Source: Butyrivibrio sp. | GTDB lineage: Bacteria > Bacillota > Clostridia > Lachnospirales > Lachnospiraceae | Assembly (NCBI GenBank): GCA_016291375.1 | Contig: JAEEXE010000017.1 | Location: 1 to 54,131 of the forward strand | Length of the DNA: 54,131 bases | Direction of reading: 5' to 3' | Shown here: positions 42,734 through 54,131 of the stretch, piece after piece | Layout: each line of letters starts with the position of its first letter | Position numbering within the stretch: the stretch's first letter is position 1 | Notes under the pieces: generated by a model | Told to the model about the DNA's origin: nothing | Database searches by the model: none | What the model saw: the letters and a program-made list of their open reading frames with translations, nothing else | Translations under genes and position numbers: made by a program

Positions 42734-42753
42734 TTTACGAAAATTTACGAAAA
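42734..42753. promoter_or_regulatory. Tandem 10-bp repeats in the GH67/AraC divergent promoter region
   Basis: TTTACGAAAA occurs twice head to tail, and a related TTTACGCAAG lies at 42810-42819. Repeats in phase with the helix between a regulator and its divergent target suggest binding sites for the AraC-type protein, though AraC half-sites are usually about 21 bases apart. Confidence 0.5.
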
Positions 42754-42831
42754 TATCTAGCTACTATTTTGAGTGTTATATGGTAAAATACTTCTGTAAA
42801 TTTACTGTTTTTACGCAAGGAGTAAACTCGT

Positions 42832-43725
42832 ATGATACATGATATCAACGAACAATCCCGCGAAGATATCTATTACGATACACAAAAGGGTGTCCTTTTA
42901 TATCACAACACCCTAAGCGAATATCCGACTCACTGGCACAATGAGATCGAGCTCATCCTGCTTTTGTCGGGAACGCTTCGCGTCAAATTTCACAATGATA
43001 AATCATCGGTTATAAACTGTGTTCCCGGGGACATCGTTATGGTTGCTCCCGGTACGCTTCATGAGTACCTTTCCGATTCAGGCGATGGAGAAAAGCTTAT
43101 CCTTCTCTTTGACATCGGCGGATATTCACAGGTTTCATCCCTTGTTCCGCTTCTCAAAGCGATGCCTGCTTATGTTCACATCAAGCAGGAAGAATATCCG
43201 GTTGAGACTGCAAGACTCCAGAACTATTTCTGGGAGATTGACAGGCTCTACGGTCAGCGGGATGAATTCCTTCAGATCTCGGTGTATTCTCTTGTAACTT
43301 TGATACTTGCCCAGATTGGTAGTATGCATCTTGGGGATTCCAATCCCATCCAGAGTACTGCCGATCCTCAGCGCAAGAATATCGACAAGCTTGTAGCCGT
43401 TACCAACTACATTGATTCACACAGATCGGATGATCTTACTGTTGAACAATTGGCTGAGCTTGCAGGATTTTCCAAGTTCCACTTTGAGAGACTGTTCAAA
43501 AACTACATGGGTATCTCCTGCTATCAGTACATAACTAAGCGAAGAGTCATGATGGCTCAGGAGCTCCTTGGCGATACGGATCTGTCCGTCATGGATATTG
43601 CTCTTCAATCAGGGTTCTTTAGTCTTTCAACCTTTAACAGGGTGTTCAAAGAGATCAACAAATGTTCACCCACTGAGTTTAGAAAGCTTTACAGAACGGG
43701 AGCGGATTTCACTCCCGCCACATAA
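42832..43725 (+). CDS. AraC-family transcriptional regulator with cupin sensor domain
   Basis: A 297-residue one-component regulator. The N-terminal cupin (about 15-110, THWHNEIELILLLSG) likely binds a sugar. The C-terminal 100 residues hold both helix-turn-helix motifs: LTVEQLAELAGFSKFHFERL and LSVMDIALQSGFFSLSTFNR. It is divergent from the alpha-glucuronidase gene and convergent with the esterase gene (3 bases between stops). AAGGAG lies 9 bases before the ATG. It probably activates the xylan side-chain genes in response to xylooligosaccharide or aldouronic acid; the ligand is inferred. Confidence 0.92.
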   Translation: MIHDINEQSREDIYYDTQKGVLLYHNTLSEYPTHWHNEIELILLLSGTLRVKFHNDKSSVINCVPGDIVMVAPGTLHEYLSDSGDGEKLILLFDIGGYSQVSSLVPLLKAMPAYVHIKQEEYPVETARLQNYFWEIDRLYGQRDEFLQISVYSLVTLILAQIGSMHLGDSNPIQSTADPQRKNIDKLVAVTNYIDSHRSDDLTVEQLAELAGFSKFHFERLFKNYMGISCYQYITKRRVMMAQELLGDTDLSVMDIALQSGFFSLSTFNRVFKEINKCSPTEFRKLYRTGADFTPAT

Positions 43726-43728
43726 TCT

Positions 43729-45627
43729 TTATTCAATAGGAAGTTCAAAGGGGCACATCGGTATGCCGGCGGCGTTTTCAATGAGGGCTCCTTCGTAGGT
43801 GTTTTCACAACACCAGCGAAGAGTCTTTGCATTCTTAACATCGTCTTTGCTGCGTACAATGATGGTGCCTTCTTTTATTTCCGCATCTGTCTCGTGATAG
43901 TTGCCCTCTAAGTCCAGGATAAAGAAATCTTTTATCTTGCTTCCTTTTCCCTCATCAGAAACCTTAAGGCCTTCGGCGTGCTTAAGCACAAGGGATAGAA
44001 CCACGTTACCGTCCCTATCCTTTGCTGTCGTAACTCCTGTGGCAATAGGTCCCGAATATTCCCCTGAGTATCCGTATTTAAGATGTCCTGCCCAAAGAGC
44101 AAGTCTCTCTCCTATAGGTTTCTTGGTAACAGGATGCAGGTCGTTATCTTCTCCCAGTCCCATTGTCACAACAAGTCCCGTTGAAGGGATGTCCAGGATC
44201 TTGTTCTGTACGAGTCTAAACTCTCCCCAGTTCTCTTCTTCGGTCAAGTCAATGACGAAATTTGGAAGCTGAACTGCTATGAAAGGGAGATTGTCCTCTC
44301 TCCAGGCTTTCCTGTAACCGCGGATCATCCTCTCGGTAAGGTCCGCATAATCCCACGGCTGCCCCACATTGCTCTCTCCCTGATACCAGATAACTCCGTC
44401 TATAGGAAAGTTGTGGCAGGGAGCAGTCATTGCATTATATAATCCGGAAGAATTCCAGTTGATAAAGTCTGTAGGTGGCATCTTGTCACAGGTTGCGCCG
44501 ATTTTGTATTTCCACTTTCCATCAAGCTGTACAGAAGCACTTTCATTGAATATCTTATATTCCTTGATGGCACCCGGCGTGATCCTTCCAAGTCCCAATT
44601 CTATCTTGAGCCTTATGGCAAGCGTATTGTCTTTTTCCTTAGTAAGACCCTCTCTAACCTGGTATTTTCTCGGGGGATACTGATATTCAGTCTCTCCGAC
44701 TTTTTCACCGTTTATATATGTCTCATCAGAATCAACCATGGTTCCCAGGAAAAGACGCGCACTCTTACCCGCAAGCTCTTTTGGCAGATCGAATTTCCTT
44801 CTAAACCAAACGCTTCCAACATGTCCTTCCAAAGGTGTTCCCGTAAACATTGTCGGAACTGTAAGCTCATCCCAGGTAGAATCATCTGTCTCTTCTTTGA
44901 ACCAGGATTCCTTTATTCCAAGGTCTGCGGCATATAGGTCGTTAAGCCATTTATTGGTCTTATCTTCGTTCCACTTAGCTCTCTCTTTTCTGAAAGCTTC
45001 GTTGTTGTATGTATCGGTCTCGGCAATAAGCTCATCGTAGCCTTCAAGCATCTGTCTGCTCATCCAGGACTGAATCCTTGAGCCACCCAGCGATGCGTTA
45101 ATAAGGCCGACTGCCTGACCTGTCATGGCTCTTAATTTCTCTGCAAAAAAGAATGCGACTATGGAAAAGTCCATAATGGTATCCTTGTTTACGGACACCC
45201 AGCTTCCCGTATTGTGCTCTTCGTAAGGTCCGGAAAAGCTTGTTTCTTCCACGATCTTGAAGGTACGGATCTTGTCATTGGCTTCTATCGTCCTAAGCTC
45301 AGGATATTTATCCGCAACTCTGGAACCGGGAAATTCCATGTTGGACTGCCCGGAGCATAGCCATACGATTCCGATCATAACGTCTTTTACAGTGATACTC
45401 TCACCTTCGCTATCAGAAACCGTAAGTTCATAGGGACCTCCGCTTTCCCTTGCGGGAAGGAATATGTCAAATCTTCCGGCGTCATTTACCGTAGCCTCTT
45501 TGACTGCTTCATCAAGCTGTGCCTTTACGGTAACACCGGGAGTATCCCAGCCCCAAATATGTATGCTTTTTCTTCTCTGAAGTACGCATCCGTTAGACAA
45601 CAAACGCGGTAAAATAAGTCTAGCCAT
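43729..45627 (-). CDS. Sialate-O-acetylesterase-type carbohydrate esterase (SGNH)
   Basis: A 632-residue esterase. The block I serine is in LCSGQSNMEF (about residue 100), with a beta-rich insertion (about 250-370) and the second conserved block GVIWYQGESN. The family (SASA/DUF303) contains sialate O-acetylesterases and acetylxylan esterases. Beside GH67, GH3 and the AraC gene, removal of acetyl groups from xylooligosaccharides is the likelier role; this is inference. No signal peptide is seen. The ATG at 45627 with TAGGAG upstream was preferred to a start 13 codons earlier. It lies downstream of atpC but after a 173-base gap. Confidence 0.85.
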   Translation of the reverse strand: MARLILPRLLSNGCVLQRRKSIHIWGWDTPGVTVKAQLDEAVKEATVNDAGRFDIFLPARESGGPYELTVSDSEGESITVKDVMIGIVWLCSGQSNMEFPGSRVADKYPELRTIEANDKIRTFKIVEETSFSGPYEEHNTGSWVSVNKDTIMDFSIVAFFFAEKLRAMTGQAVGLINASLGGSRIQSWMSRQMLEGYDELIAETDTYNNEAFRKERAKWNEDKTNKWLNDLYAADLGIKESWFKEETDDSTWDELTVPTMFTGTPLEGHVGSVWFRRKFDLPKELAGKSARLFLGTMVDSDETYINGEKVGETEYQYPPRKYQVREGLTKEKDNTLAIRLKIELGLGRITPGAIKEYKIFNESASVQLDGKWKYKIGATCDKMPPTDFINWNSSGLYNAMTAPCHNFPIDGVIWYQGESNVGQPWDYADLTERMIRGYRKAWREDNLPFIAVQLPNFVIDLTEEENWGEFRLVQNKILDIPSTGLVVTMGLGEDNDLHPVTKKPIGERLALWAGHLKYGYSGEYSGPIATGVTTAKDRDGNVVLSLVLKHAEGLKVSDEGKGSKIKDFFILDLEGNYHETDAEIKEGTIIVRSKDDVKNAKTLRWCCENTYEGALIENAAGIPMCPFELPIE

Positions 45628-45694
45628 GGCTAATCTCCTATCTCTTAATGATTTGATTATAACCATTGCTATTCTTATTTTACCGCGTACATAT

Positions 45695-45748
45695 TGCTAA
45701 AATCATGCTATATTATGCTATTGCGCAAGATAGTATATCATTTTAGCA
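45695..45748. promoter_or_regulatory. Long inverted repeat upstream of the esterase gene
   Basis: Perfect 9-bp arms (TGCTAAAAT / ATTTTAGCA) 36 bases apart surround a central TTGCGCAA palindrome and TATAAT-like sequence on the minus strand. The arrangement fits an operator-promoter of the esterase gene between it and atpC. Confidence 0.4.
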
Positions 45749-45800
45749 TTCGGAGCGATATTTTATTCTTGTTTGGCAAAAAATGCTTCTCTTTTTGTTA

Positions 45801-46217
45801 TTACTCCTGGTCGTGTCCGGAGGAACCGATTCGAACCAGAGCTCTGTAGAGCTTAGCTTCAGCCCTTACTCTTGCTTCTTTATCAAGGATCTGGCTCTGA
45901 AGCATCTCTTCTGCTTTGGCTTTGGCAGCCTTAGCTCGCTCGATGTCGATGTCTTCGCTCCACTCCCACGTTGTGGGAAGAACTCTTACTTCGCCGTTCA
46001 TAACAGAAAGCATTCCGCCGATACAGGCCGCTTTTTTCTCTTGGCCATCCGCTGTGACGACTTTGGCTGTGCCCATTCCGATAGCTGTACAGTAGTTGGT
46101 GTGACGAGCAAGGATCTCAACATCACCGTCTATTGTACGAAGCAATATCTTCTGAACTTCACCTTCATATTCAAGACCATCCAGGGATACAACCTGTAAA
46201 TGATAAGAAGTGGACAT
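45801..46217 (-). CDS. atpC: F1-ATPase epsilon subunit
   Basis: Central-stalk subunit and regulator of rotation, 138 residues. The N-terminal beta-sandwich (SYHLQVVSLDGLEYEGEVQKILL) and C-terminal two-helix hairpin (ERAKAAKAKAEEML) are both present. It is the last gene of the ATP synthase operon, 11 bases after atpD, with AGGGGGAT before the ATG. No strong terminator is seen behind it. Confidence 0.95.
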   Translation of the reverse strand: MSTSYHLQVVSLDGLEYEGEVQKILLRTIDGDVEILARHTNYCTAIGMGTAKVVTADGQEKKAACIGGMLSVMNGEVRVLPTTWEWSEDIDIERAKAAKAKAEEMLQSQILDKEARVRAEAKLYRALVRIGSSGHDQE

Positions 46218-46228
46218 ATAGATCCCCC

Positions 46229-48521
<2,293 letters not shown>

Positions 48522-48536
48522 TTTGTTGTCCTCCTA

Positions 48537-50069
48537 TTAGTTTGCACTTGCCTTTTTCTTTAAGAAATTGTCAGTGTATGCGTTCAATGCTTCTTTTAAC
48601 TTATTCTCTGTCTCTGCCTCGAGCTTACCTGTCTCGCGGATATCGCGCATAGCAGCGATTCCTGAAGGATCGTTGTCGAGGAATTCGTAAAGGCCTTCCT
48701 CATACTCTGCAACGTCTGTAGCCTCAACCTTGATAAGGATGTTGTTAACTACGGCGTAGAGTATAGCAACCTGCTTCTCAACAGGTACGGGACGGTTCTT
48801 GTCCTGCTTGAGTACCTCAACGATACGCTCACCCTGTGCAAGACGCGCCTTGGTGTCTTCATCAAGGTCGGATCCAAACTGAGCAAAGCTCTGCAGCTCA
48901 CGATACTGTGAATAAACAAGTTTAAGTGTACCGGCAACTTTCTTCATTGCCTTGATCTGAGCGTTACCACCAACTCGGGATACAGAGATACCGGGGTTAA
49001 CCGCCGGCATGATTCCTGAGTGGAAAAGCTCTGTCTCAAGGAAGATCTGTCCATCTGTGATTGAGATAACGTTTGTAGGGATGTATGCTGATACGTCGCC
49101 TGCCTGTGTCTCAATGATGGGAAGTGCGGTAAGTGATCCTCCTCCGTTCTCATCGGAAAGCTTGGCAGCTCTCTCGAGAAGTCTTGAATGGAGGTAGAAA
49201 ACGTCTCCGGGGTAAGCTTCACGTCCCGGTGGTCTTCTGATCAAAAGTGAAAGTGCACGGTAAGCTACAGCGTGCTTTGAAAGGTCATCGTAGATACAAA
49301 GTACGTGCTTACCTTTGTTCATAAAGTACTCACCCATTGCACAACCTGTGTAAGGTGAAATGTACTGAAGCGGGCTGGGCTCTGATGCTGTAGCGGCAAC
49401 TACGATAGTGTAGTCCATTGCGCCGCCCTTCTTAAGATCCTCAACCAGCGCTGTTACTGTCGAACGCTTCTGTCCGATAGCAACGTAAATACAGATAACA
49501 TCCTTACCCTTCTGGTTAAGGATAGTATCGATTGCTATTGTTGTCTTACCTGTCTGTCTGTCACCGATGATAAGCTCACGCTGACCTCTTCCGATGGGGA
49601 TCATTGAATCGATAGCCTTGATACCTGTCTGAAGAGGCTCTTTAACGGGCTGTCTGGCAATGATACCGGGAGCCGGTGACTCCACAGGTCTGTATTCTGA
49701 TGATTCGATGGGGCCTGCGCCGTCAATAGGCTGTCCGATAGCATTAACGACACGTCCGATCATCTTCTCACCTACAGGAACAGATACAACTCTTCCTGTA
49801 CGCTTAACGGTCTGTCCTTCGCTGATTCCAACATCTTCACCGAACAAAACCGCAGATACTACTGTTTCTTCGAGGTTCTGGGCCATTCCGAATGTACCGT
49901 TTTCAAACTCCAAAAGCTCTCCGGACATACAGTTAAGCAAACCGCTGACTCTGGCTATACCGTCACCAACAGTTAGAACCGTTCCGGTCTCGTTCTGGAT
50001 TATTGCATTCTGATAATTCTTTATCTGGCTTCGAATGACCTCGGATATTTTTTCTGGTTTCAGTTCCAT
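48537..50069 (-). CDS. atpA: F1-ATPase alpha subunit
   Basis: Non-catalytic nucleotide-binding subunit, 510 residues of normal length, with Walker A GDRQTGKT and the conserved [23 protein letters not shown] block. GGAGG lies 5 bases before the ATG. It sits between atpH and atpG in the standard order. Confidence 0.98.
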   Translation of the reverse strand: MELKPEKISEVIRSQIKNYQNAIIQNETGTVLTVGDGIARVSGLLNCMSGELLEFENGTFGMAQNLEETVVSAVLFGEDVGISEGQTVKRTGRVVSVPVGEKMIGRVVNAIGQPIDGAGPIESSEYRPVESPAPGIIARQPVKEPLQTGIKAIDSMIPIGRGQRELIIGDRQTGKTTIAIDTILNQKGKDVICIYVAIGQKRSTVTALVEDLKKGGAMDYTIVVAATASEPSPLQYISPYTGCAMGEYFMNKGKHVLCIYDDLSKHAVAYRALSLLIRRPPGREAYPGDVFYLHSRLLERAAKLSDENGGGSLTALPIIETQAGDVSAYIPTNVISITDGQIFLETELFHSGIMPAVNPGISVSRVGGNAQIKAMKKVAGTLKLVYSQYRELQSFAQFGSDLDEDTKARLAQGERIVEVLKQDKNRPVPVEKQVAILYAVVNNILIKVEATDVAEYEEGLYEFLDNDPSGIAAMRDIRETGKLEAETENKLKEALNAYTDNFLKKKASAN

Positions 50070-50094
50070 ATTATCCTCCGACGTTTATTTTTCT

Positions 50095-50634
50095 TTATAT
50101 AACTGTCTCGTCGACACGTCTCTGTATCTCGGATAACCTGCCTTTGACCGTTCCGTCAAAGAGCTGTCCCTCAAGATCAACACGGACTCCACCGAGGACT
50201 CCGGGGTCAACCTTCTGTGAAAGAAGTACTTTCTTGCCGCTTATGTTCTCGAGTTTCTTCTTAAGCTGCTCGAGCTGCGCGTTATCAAGTGCTACTGCTG
50301 TGGTAACAAGGGCATCGGCGATGCCGTGTTCCTCATTGTAGCTCCTTCTGAATCTCTTCTGACAAGAAGAAAACTCGCGCAAAAGATCTTTTTCTATAAG
50401 GATCTTGATGAAGTTGAGAAGATATTCCTGGCATCCCTCTTTGAATGCTTCATCCACAAGCTGTAGTCTTTCTTTCTTGGGTACGGAAGGTTCCGAGAGG
50501 AGAGTGATATAATCGGGATTTTCTTTGAAAAGATCCCTTATGATCTCCATTTCTCCCAGTATTTCATCCGTAAGGTTCTCTTCGGCTGCCAGATCATACA
50601 GGCTCTGCCCATAAAGATCTCCAGCTTTACTCAT
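50095..50634 (-). CDS. atpH: F1-ATPase delta subunit
   Basis: Links the peripheral stalk to the F1 head; 179 residues. The helical N-terminal domain (AGDLYGQSLYDLAAEENL) and the C-terminal VDPGVLGGVRVDLEGQLFDGTVKGRL motif are typical. AAAGAGG lies before the ATG; atpF ends 18 bases upstream. Confidence 0.95.
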   Translation of the reverse strand: MSKAGDLYGQSLYDLAAEENLTDEILGEMEIIRDLFKENPDYITLLSEPSVPKKERLQLVDEAFKEGCQEYLLNFIKILIEKDLLREFSSCQKRFRRSYNEEHGIADALVTTAVALDNAQLEQLKKKLENISGKKVLLSQKVDPGVLGGVRVDLEGQLFDGTVKGRLSEIQRRVDETVI

Positions 50635-50652
50635 GATTACCTCTTTTCTGTA

Positions 50653-51189
50653 TTAAGCTCCCACCTTGCTTATGAAGTCATCGATAAGCTTCTTGTGGTC
50701 TGCCTCATTAATCTCTTTTTCTACGACCTTGCCTGCAATATCCATTGCAAGTCCGCCGATCTCATCCTTGGCCTCGTTGATCGCTTTCTTCTTCTCCTGC
50801 TCAATATCCGCAGCAGCTCTGGCTTTGATATCCGATGCCTCCTGCTGAGCCTCTTTTACCATGGCATCTGCCTTGTTCTGAGCTTCCTTCTGTGCGTCGG
50901 AAACTATCTGTGCAGCTTCAGCATGTGCATTGGTCAGGCTGCTCTCATATTGATCCTTGAGAGAATCTGCTTCTTCTTTGGCCGCTCTTGCTTCCCTGAT
51001 CTCTTTATCCGCAAGCTCTTTTCTCTTCTCAAGTATGTTGTTGATAGGCTTGAAAAGAAATCTCTTGATCAGATACATCTGAAGGAAAAGATTTAATATC
51101 TGCAAAATAAATGTCCAGGGTACAAGTGTTACAAGTTCCTGCGTCTTCTGTGCGTCCGCAGCGAACATCATAAGAGCCTGTAATTGCAT
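50653..51189 (-). CDS. atpF: F0 ATP synthase b subunit
   Basis: Peripheral-stalk subunit, 178 residues: one membrane helix (about 25-45, PWTFILQILNLFLQMYLI) and a long charged coiled coil (about 50-160). The FLFKPINNILEKRKE boundary segment is typical. GGAG lies before the ATG at 51189. Confidence 0.95.
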   Translation of the reverse strand: MQLQALMMFAADAQKTQELVTLVPWTFILQILNLFLQMYLIKRFLFKPINNILEKRKELADKEIREARAAKEEADSLKDQYESSLTNAHAEAAQIVSDAQKEAQNKADAMVKEAQQEASDIKARAAADIEQEKKKAINEAKDEIGGLAMDIAGKVVEKEINEADHKKLIDDFISKVGA

Positions 51190-51222
51190 ATGTACTCTCC
51201 TTATTAAGACTTGAATCCTTTA

Positions 51223-51534
<312 letters not shown>

Positions 51535-51571
51535 TTATTTATTGTTTTCTTTTATCAAATTGTTGTGTTTA

Positions 51572-52342
51572 TCAGCCTTCCTCTGCTGCGTTGGCAATAT
51601 ACATTACCGTGAGCATACAGAAAATGAAAGCCTGCATACATCCTGAGAACCAATCAAAGTACACGCCTGTGATGGCCGGGATACCAAATCCCAAGATAGG
51701 AATTTTGGAAAGGAAATTACCAACAGCTCCCGGAATAAGTCCAAAGAGTGCTGCGGATGCCAATCCCAAAGCCCAGTAGATAAGGCCATCGATAACCACG
51801 CCGGAAAGAATATTTCCGAAGTGACGGCAAGCCATGCTGACAGGTGTCGCAAGTTCCGACAGGATATTAAAAGGTGTCATAACTGCAATAGGTGTCGTGA
51901 ATCCCTTCAAATATCCGCCGACTCCGTTAGCCTTGATCTTGGTAGATGTGATCATAATGAATACGACCACAGCCCAAGCAGCTTCTGTCGATAGATCTGC
52001 TGTGGGGCTTCTCAGCCCGACAAGGCTTATCAGGTTCGAGATCACGCTTGTTGCGAACAATGCCGATACAAACGGGATGAGTTTATCGAACTTGTTTCCG
52101 CCGGTATTGTTACGAACGAAGTTGTTGCCCATCTCGACAAGCATCTCTGCAAACGCCTGTCTCTTTGATATGTTCTCAGTTTTCAGATCCCTTGTAAGGA
52201 ATATGCAAAGGCCTGTTATGATAGCCATTACAATCCAGCTCACCACCAGTGTCTCTGTGATGTTGATATCTCCCAGAACGGGGATGCCTGTGTGGATCGT
52301 CGCATATATCTTGGGGCCGACAACCGAGAAATCATTACTCAT
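51572..52342 (-). CDS. atpB: F0 ATP synthase a subunit
   Basis: Stator channel subunit, 256 residues with about five or six membrane helices. The essential Arg is in MACRHFGNIL, and the last helices (AFIFCMLTVMYIANAAEE) match the family. The stop of atpI lies 10 bases before the start, and the GGAGG that serves it is inside the end of atpI, at the long spacing of about 14 bases. Confidence 0.95.
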   Translation of the reverse strand: MSNDFSVVGPKIYATIHTGIPVLGDINITETLVVSWIVMAIITGLCIFLTRDLKTENISKRQAFAEMLVEMGNNFVRNNTGGNKFDKLIPFVSALFATSVISNLISLVGLRSPTADLSTEAAWAVVVFIMITSTKIKANGVGGYLKGFTTPIAVMTPFNILSELATPVSMACRHFGNILSGVVIDGLIYWALGLASAALFGLIPGAVGNFLSKIPILGFGIPAITGVYFDWFSGCMQAFIFCMLTVMYIANAAEEG

Positions 52343-52352
52343 ATCTTAGTCT

Positions 52353-52763
52353 TCAACCTCCTTTCCCCGCAGATATAATCCCGCGTAGTTTTATCATCAA
52401 GCTAGGAATAAAAAGAGGAATAATCCCCGACACCGGATTGATGAAAGGAATCACTATTGCCAGAATGATCCACAGGAACTGAAGAAGCGTCCTGTATCTG
52501 TAACTGACTCCCATTGTGCTCCTAGCCTTAGCATCGTCTGTAATAGACGCCACTTTTTGCACAGATACCGCCATCCAAAAGAAATTACCTACGGCGAAAA
52601 CAAAACCGCCGATGGCTCCAAGAATGACTTTTATATCAAATGGCACCCAATCGGGTATAACCATGTGCAAAACAAAAAACACCACGATCATGATGAGAAT
52701 GCCTGCTGCCGTACTTGCCGCTACTATTCCCGTCTCTTTCTTAACCGCAGACTGTAACTTCAT
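52353..52763 (-). CDS. atpI: ATP synthase subunit I-like membrane protein
   Basis: A 136-residue protein with four membrane helices, standing before atpB as AtpI does. AtpI proteins help assemble the c ring. Sequence conservation is low in this family; the position and helix pattern carry the call. GGGGAGA lies before the ATG. Confidence 0.82.
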   Translation of the reverse strand: MKLQSAVKKETGIVAASTAAGILIMIVVFFVLHMVIPDWVPFDIKVILGAIGGFVFAVGNFFWMAVSVQKVASITDDAKARSTMGVSYRYRTLLQFLWIILAIVIPFINPVSGIIPLFIPSLMIKLRGIISAGKGG

Positions 52764-52799
52764 GTTCTTTCTCCCCTGTTCTAGTCTAAGTTTCTAATA

Positions 52800-53075
52800 T
52801 CAAATATGTTTGTTGAAAGATATTTCTTTGTTATTTCCTGATTTCTTTTTAGATTCCTTGTGAAGAACCGCCAGATATACCTTATAGGCAGTCGTCATAG
52901 AACCTCCAAGCCCCAATATAAATCCCGGTATATAAACCCACGCTCCCACTGATAGCTTGGAGCATAATAGATAACACGCAAACAGACACATAAGAAGCGG
53001 CATTATAAGAGAAAGTCCCAACTGACCTATCATGGCTAATTGACTAAATATTTCAGACATTCGCTTCATCTGCAT
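52800..53075 (-). CDS. AtpZ/AtpI-like small membrane protein, first gene of the ATP synthase operon
   Basis: A 91-residue protein with two membrane helices (about 12-35 and 45-65); the WVYIPGFILGLGGSMTTAYK segment is the AtpZ signature. AtpZ with AtpI has been linked to c-ring assembly and Mg2+/Ca2+ transport. Three in-frame ATG codons (53075, 53069, 53060) could start it; GGAG lies 14 or more bases before the first. Confidence 0.78.
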   Translation of the reverse strand: MQMKRMSEIFSQLAMIGQLGLSLIMPLLMCLFACYLLCSKLSVGAWVYIPGFILGLGGSMTTAYKVYLAVLHKESKKKSGNNKEISFNKHI

Positions 53076-53129
53076 CTAAAATCTGTCTACGCTCCTTTTT
53101 CAGCAAAATTCGATACAATCCTACCTTAT

Positions 53130-53158
53130 ATCTTATCTTATTTACTAACTTTTCACAA
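53130..53158 (-). promoter_or_regulatory. Promoter of the ATP synthase operon
   Basis: On the minus strand TTGTGA (53153-53158) and TAAGAT (53130-53135) are 17 bases apart, about 55 bases before the first start codon of the operon. Confidence 0.55.
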
Positions 53159-53203
53159 CAAATGACGCCCTTTTCGCAATTTTTGCATACTTTCATTAAA
53201 AAA

Positions 53204-53243
53204 GCCGAATGTCGCATAAATCCTAAGATCTACGACATTCGAC
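53204..53243 (-). terminator. Intrinsic terminator of aspS
   Basis: Arms GCCGAATGTCG and CGACATTCGAC pair over 9 to 11 bp with an 18-base loop. On the minus strand TTTTTT follows, about 60 bases past the aspS stop. Confidence 0.78.
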
Positions 53244-53304
53244 TTTCCAATTTTATAAATATTTCACGAAAATTTAGGTTAATCTTTCGTGTATACAGGG
53301 TTTA

Positions 53305-54131
53305 TCAGTCTTCCTGTTCCTGCTCTACGGCAGTTGTTTTGATATGAAGTTCCTCAAGCTGCTTGTCTGTAACAAAGCCGGGTGCGCCCATCATTACGTC
53401 CTGTGCGTTCTTGTTCATAGGGAAAGGAATAATCTCTCTGATAGAGTCCTCTCCTGCAAGGAGCATGACCATACGGTCCACACCGGGAGCGATTCCTGCA
53501 TGCGGAGGTGCTCCGTAGCAGAAAGCATTGTACATAGCAGGGAACTTGGCCTTAACGTCTTCCTCACCAAGTCTTACCATCTCGAAGGCCTTGATCATGA
53601 TCTCAGGATCATGGTTACGGACAGCACCTGATGAAAGCTCTACACCGTTACATACAAGGTCGTACTGGTCTGCTGTGATGGAAAGAGGATCAATCTCGCC
53701 TCTCTCTGCCTTGAGAAGTGTCTCAAGACCGCCACTTGGCATAGAGAAAGGATTGTGGCAGAACTCAAGCTCACCTGACTCCTCGCCGATCTCGTACATA
53801 GGGAAATCAACGATCCAGCAGAAAGTGTACTGTTCCTTATCCATGTGTCCGGGAACCGCTGCTCCAAAGGTCTTAACGATAACGCCTGCTGTCTTCTGTG
53901 CTGCTCCAAGCTTGCCGCTTGAAAGAACAACAAGATCGCCTGATTTAAGGTTAAGTGCTGAAACAACAGCATCCTTTATAGGAGCAACGAACTTGGAAAT
54001 ACCTCCAACAAGCTCGCCGTTTTCGTCTATTCTGAACCAATAAGCTTTGTTTCCTGACTGAACCTCAACATCACCTATTGTCTTATCGATAAACTTTCTA
54101 CTCTCTTTGAAGTCTGAAATAACTACAGCCT
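53305..54131 (-). CDS. aspS: Aspartyl-tRNA synthetase (partial, N-terminus outside window)
   Basis: Charges tRNA-Asp with aspartate. The visible C-terminal 275 residues include the GAD-type insert and the class II catalytic core: FCWIVDFPMYE, the FCHNPFSMPS segment, AVRNHDPEIM and motif 3 (GIAPGVDRMVMLL). The frame runs open to the window edge, so about 320 residues are missing at the start. A terminator follows, and the ATP synthase promoter lies just beyond it. Confidence 0.97.
   Translation of the reverse strand, partial: AVVISDFKESRKFIDKTIGDVEVQSGNKAYWFRIDENGELVGGISKFVAPIKDAVVSALNLKSGDLVVLSSGKLGAAQKTAGVIVKTFGAAVPGHMDKEQYTFCWIVDFPMYEIGEESGELEFCHNPFSMPSGGLETLLKAERGEIDPLSITADQYDLVCNGVELSSGAVRNHDPEIMIKAFEMVRLGEEDVKAKFPAMYNAFCYGAPPHAGIAPGVDRMVMLLAGEDSIREIIPFPMNKNAQDVMMGAPGFVTDKQLEELHIKTTAVEQEQED

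Noticed and set aside
53204..53243. Two near-identical AATGTCG-containing segments considered as a repeat element
   Set aside because: They are the two arms of the aspS terminator hairpin, followed by a T-run.

Overview
The window looks like chromosomal DNA of a plant-polysaccharide-fermenting member of the Lachnospiraceae, most like a rumen or gut Butyrivibrio or Pseudobutyrivibrio. Three things suggest this: low-GC Firmicutes-style ribosome binding sites (GGAGG) before nearly every gene, a SAM-I riboswitch on metK, and a dense set of xylan and galactoside utilisation genes mixed with housekeeping genes. The genus is inferred from gene content. No rRNA or other marker is present.

Layout. 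1-1.0 kb: the 5' part of metK (minus strand) with its S-box riboswitch. 1.1-10.9 kb: a minus-strand sugar block read as substrate-binding lipoprotein, two ABC permeases, LacI regulator, HAD phosphatase, GH36 alpha-galactosidase and xylulokinase. 10.9-13.7 kb: a Tex-type RNA-binding protein with unusual Ala-rich extensions. 14.0-18.6 kb (plus): a small membrane protein, a zinc-metallopeptidase-like HEAEH protein, a DUF975 membrane protein, a GH2 glycosidase and carbamate kinase. 18.7-24.5 kb (minus): a UDP-sugar pyrophosphorylase, galE and a small unknown gene, followed by an HtrA protease translationally coupled to a ClpX with a long N-terminal extension. 24.8-28.0 kb: a secreted GH25 lysozyme with cell-wall-binding repeats, divergent from xylose isomerase.

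28.1-36.6 kb (minus) is the accessory region and the main point of interest. It is a polymorphic-toxin locus of the LXG (type VII secretion) kind. Two small coiled-coil/WXG-like partner genes precede a full-length LXG toxin with an HNH-like nuclease tip and its Tdi1/DUF1851-type immunity gene. Behind it lies a series of promoterless, startless toxin tips, each beginning with the same pre-toxin sequence as the full-length toxin and each followed by its own immunity gene: GH-E nuclease/SUFU, HNH/SUKH, and decayed remnants ending in Imm11-like and PoNi-type immunity genes. Near-identical repeats (117 bp and 103 bp) link the cassettes. This looks like a silent-cassette store for swapping toxin tips by recombination, together with retained immunity.

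36.8-45.6 kb: a xylan side-chain and oligosaccharide cluster, with an L-fucose/L-arabinose isomerase-family protein, GH3 beta-xylosidase-like enzyme, GH67 alpha-glucuronidase, a divergent AraC regulator and a sialate-O-acetylesterase-type esterase. Together with xylA and xylB it would take acetylated glucurono-xylooligosaccharides to xylulose 5-phosphate. 45.8-53.1 kb: a complete F-type ATP synthase operon in the order atpZ-I-B-E-F-H-A-G-D-C. Its c subunit carries a two-carboxylate ion site suggesting Na+ coupling. 53.3 kb to the end: the 3' part of aspS.
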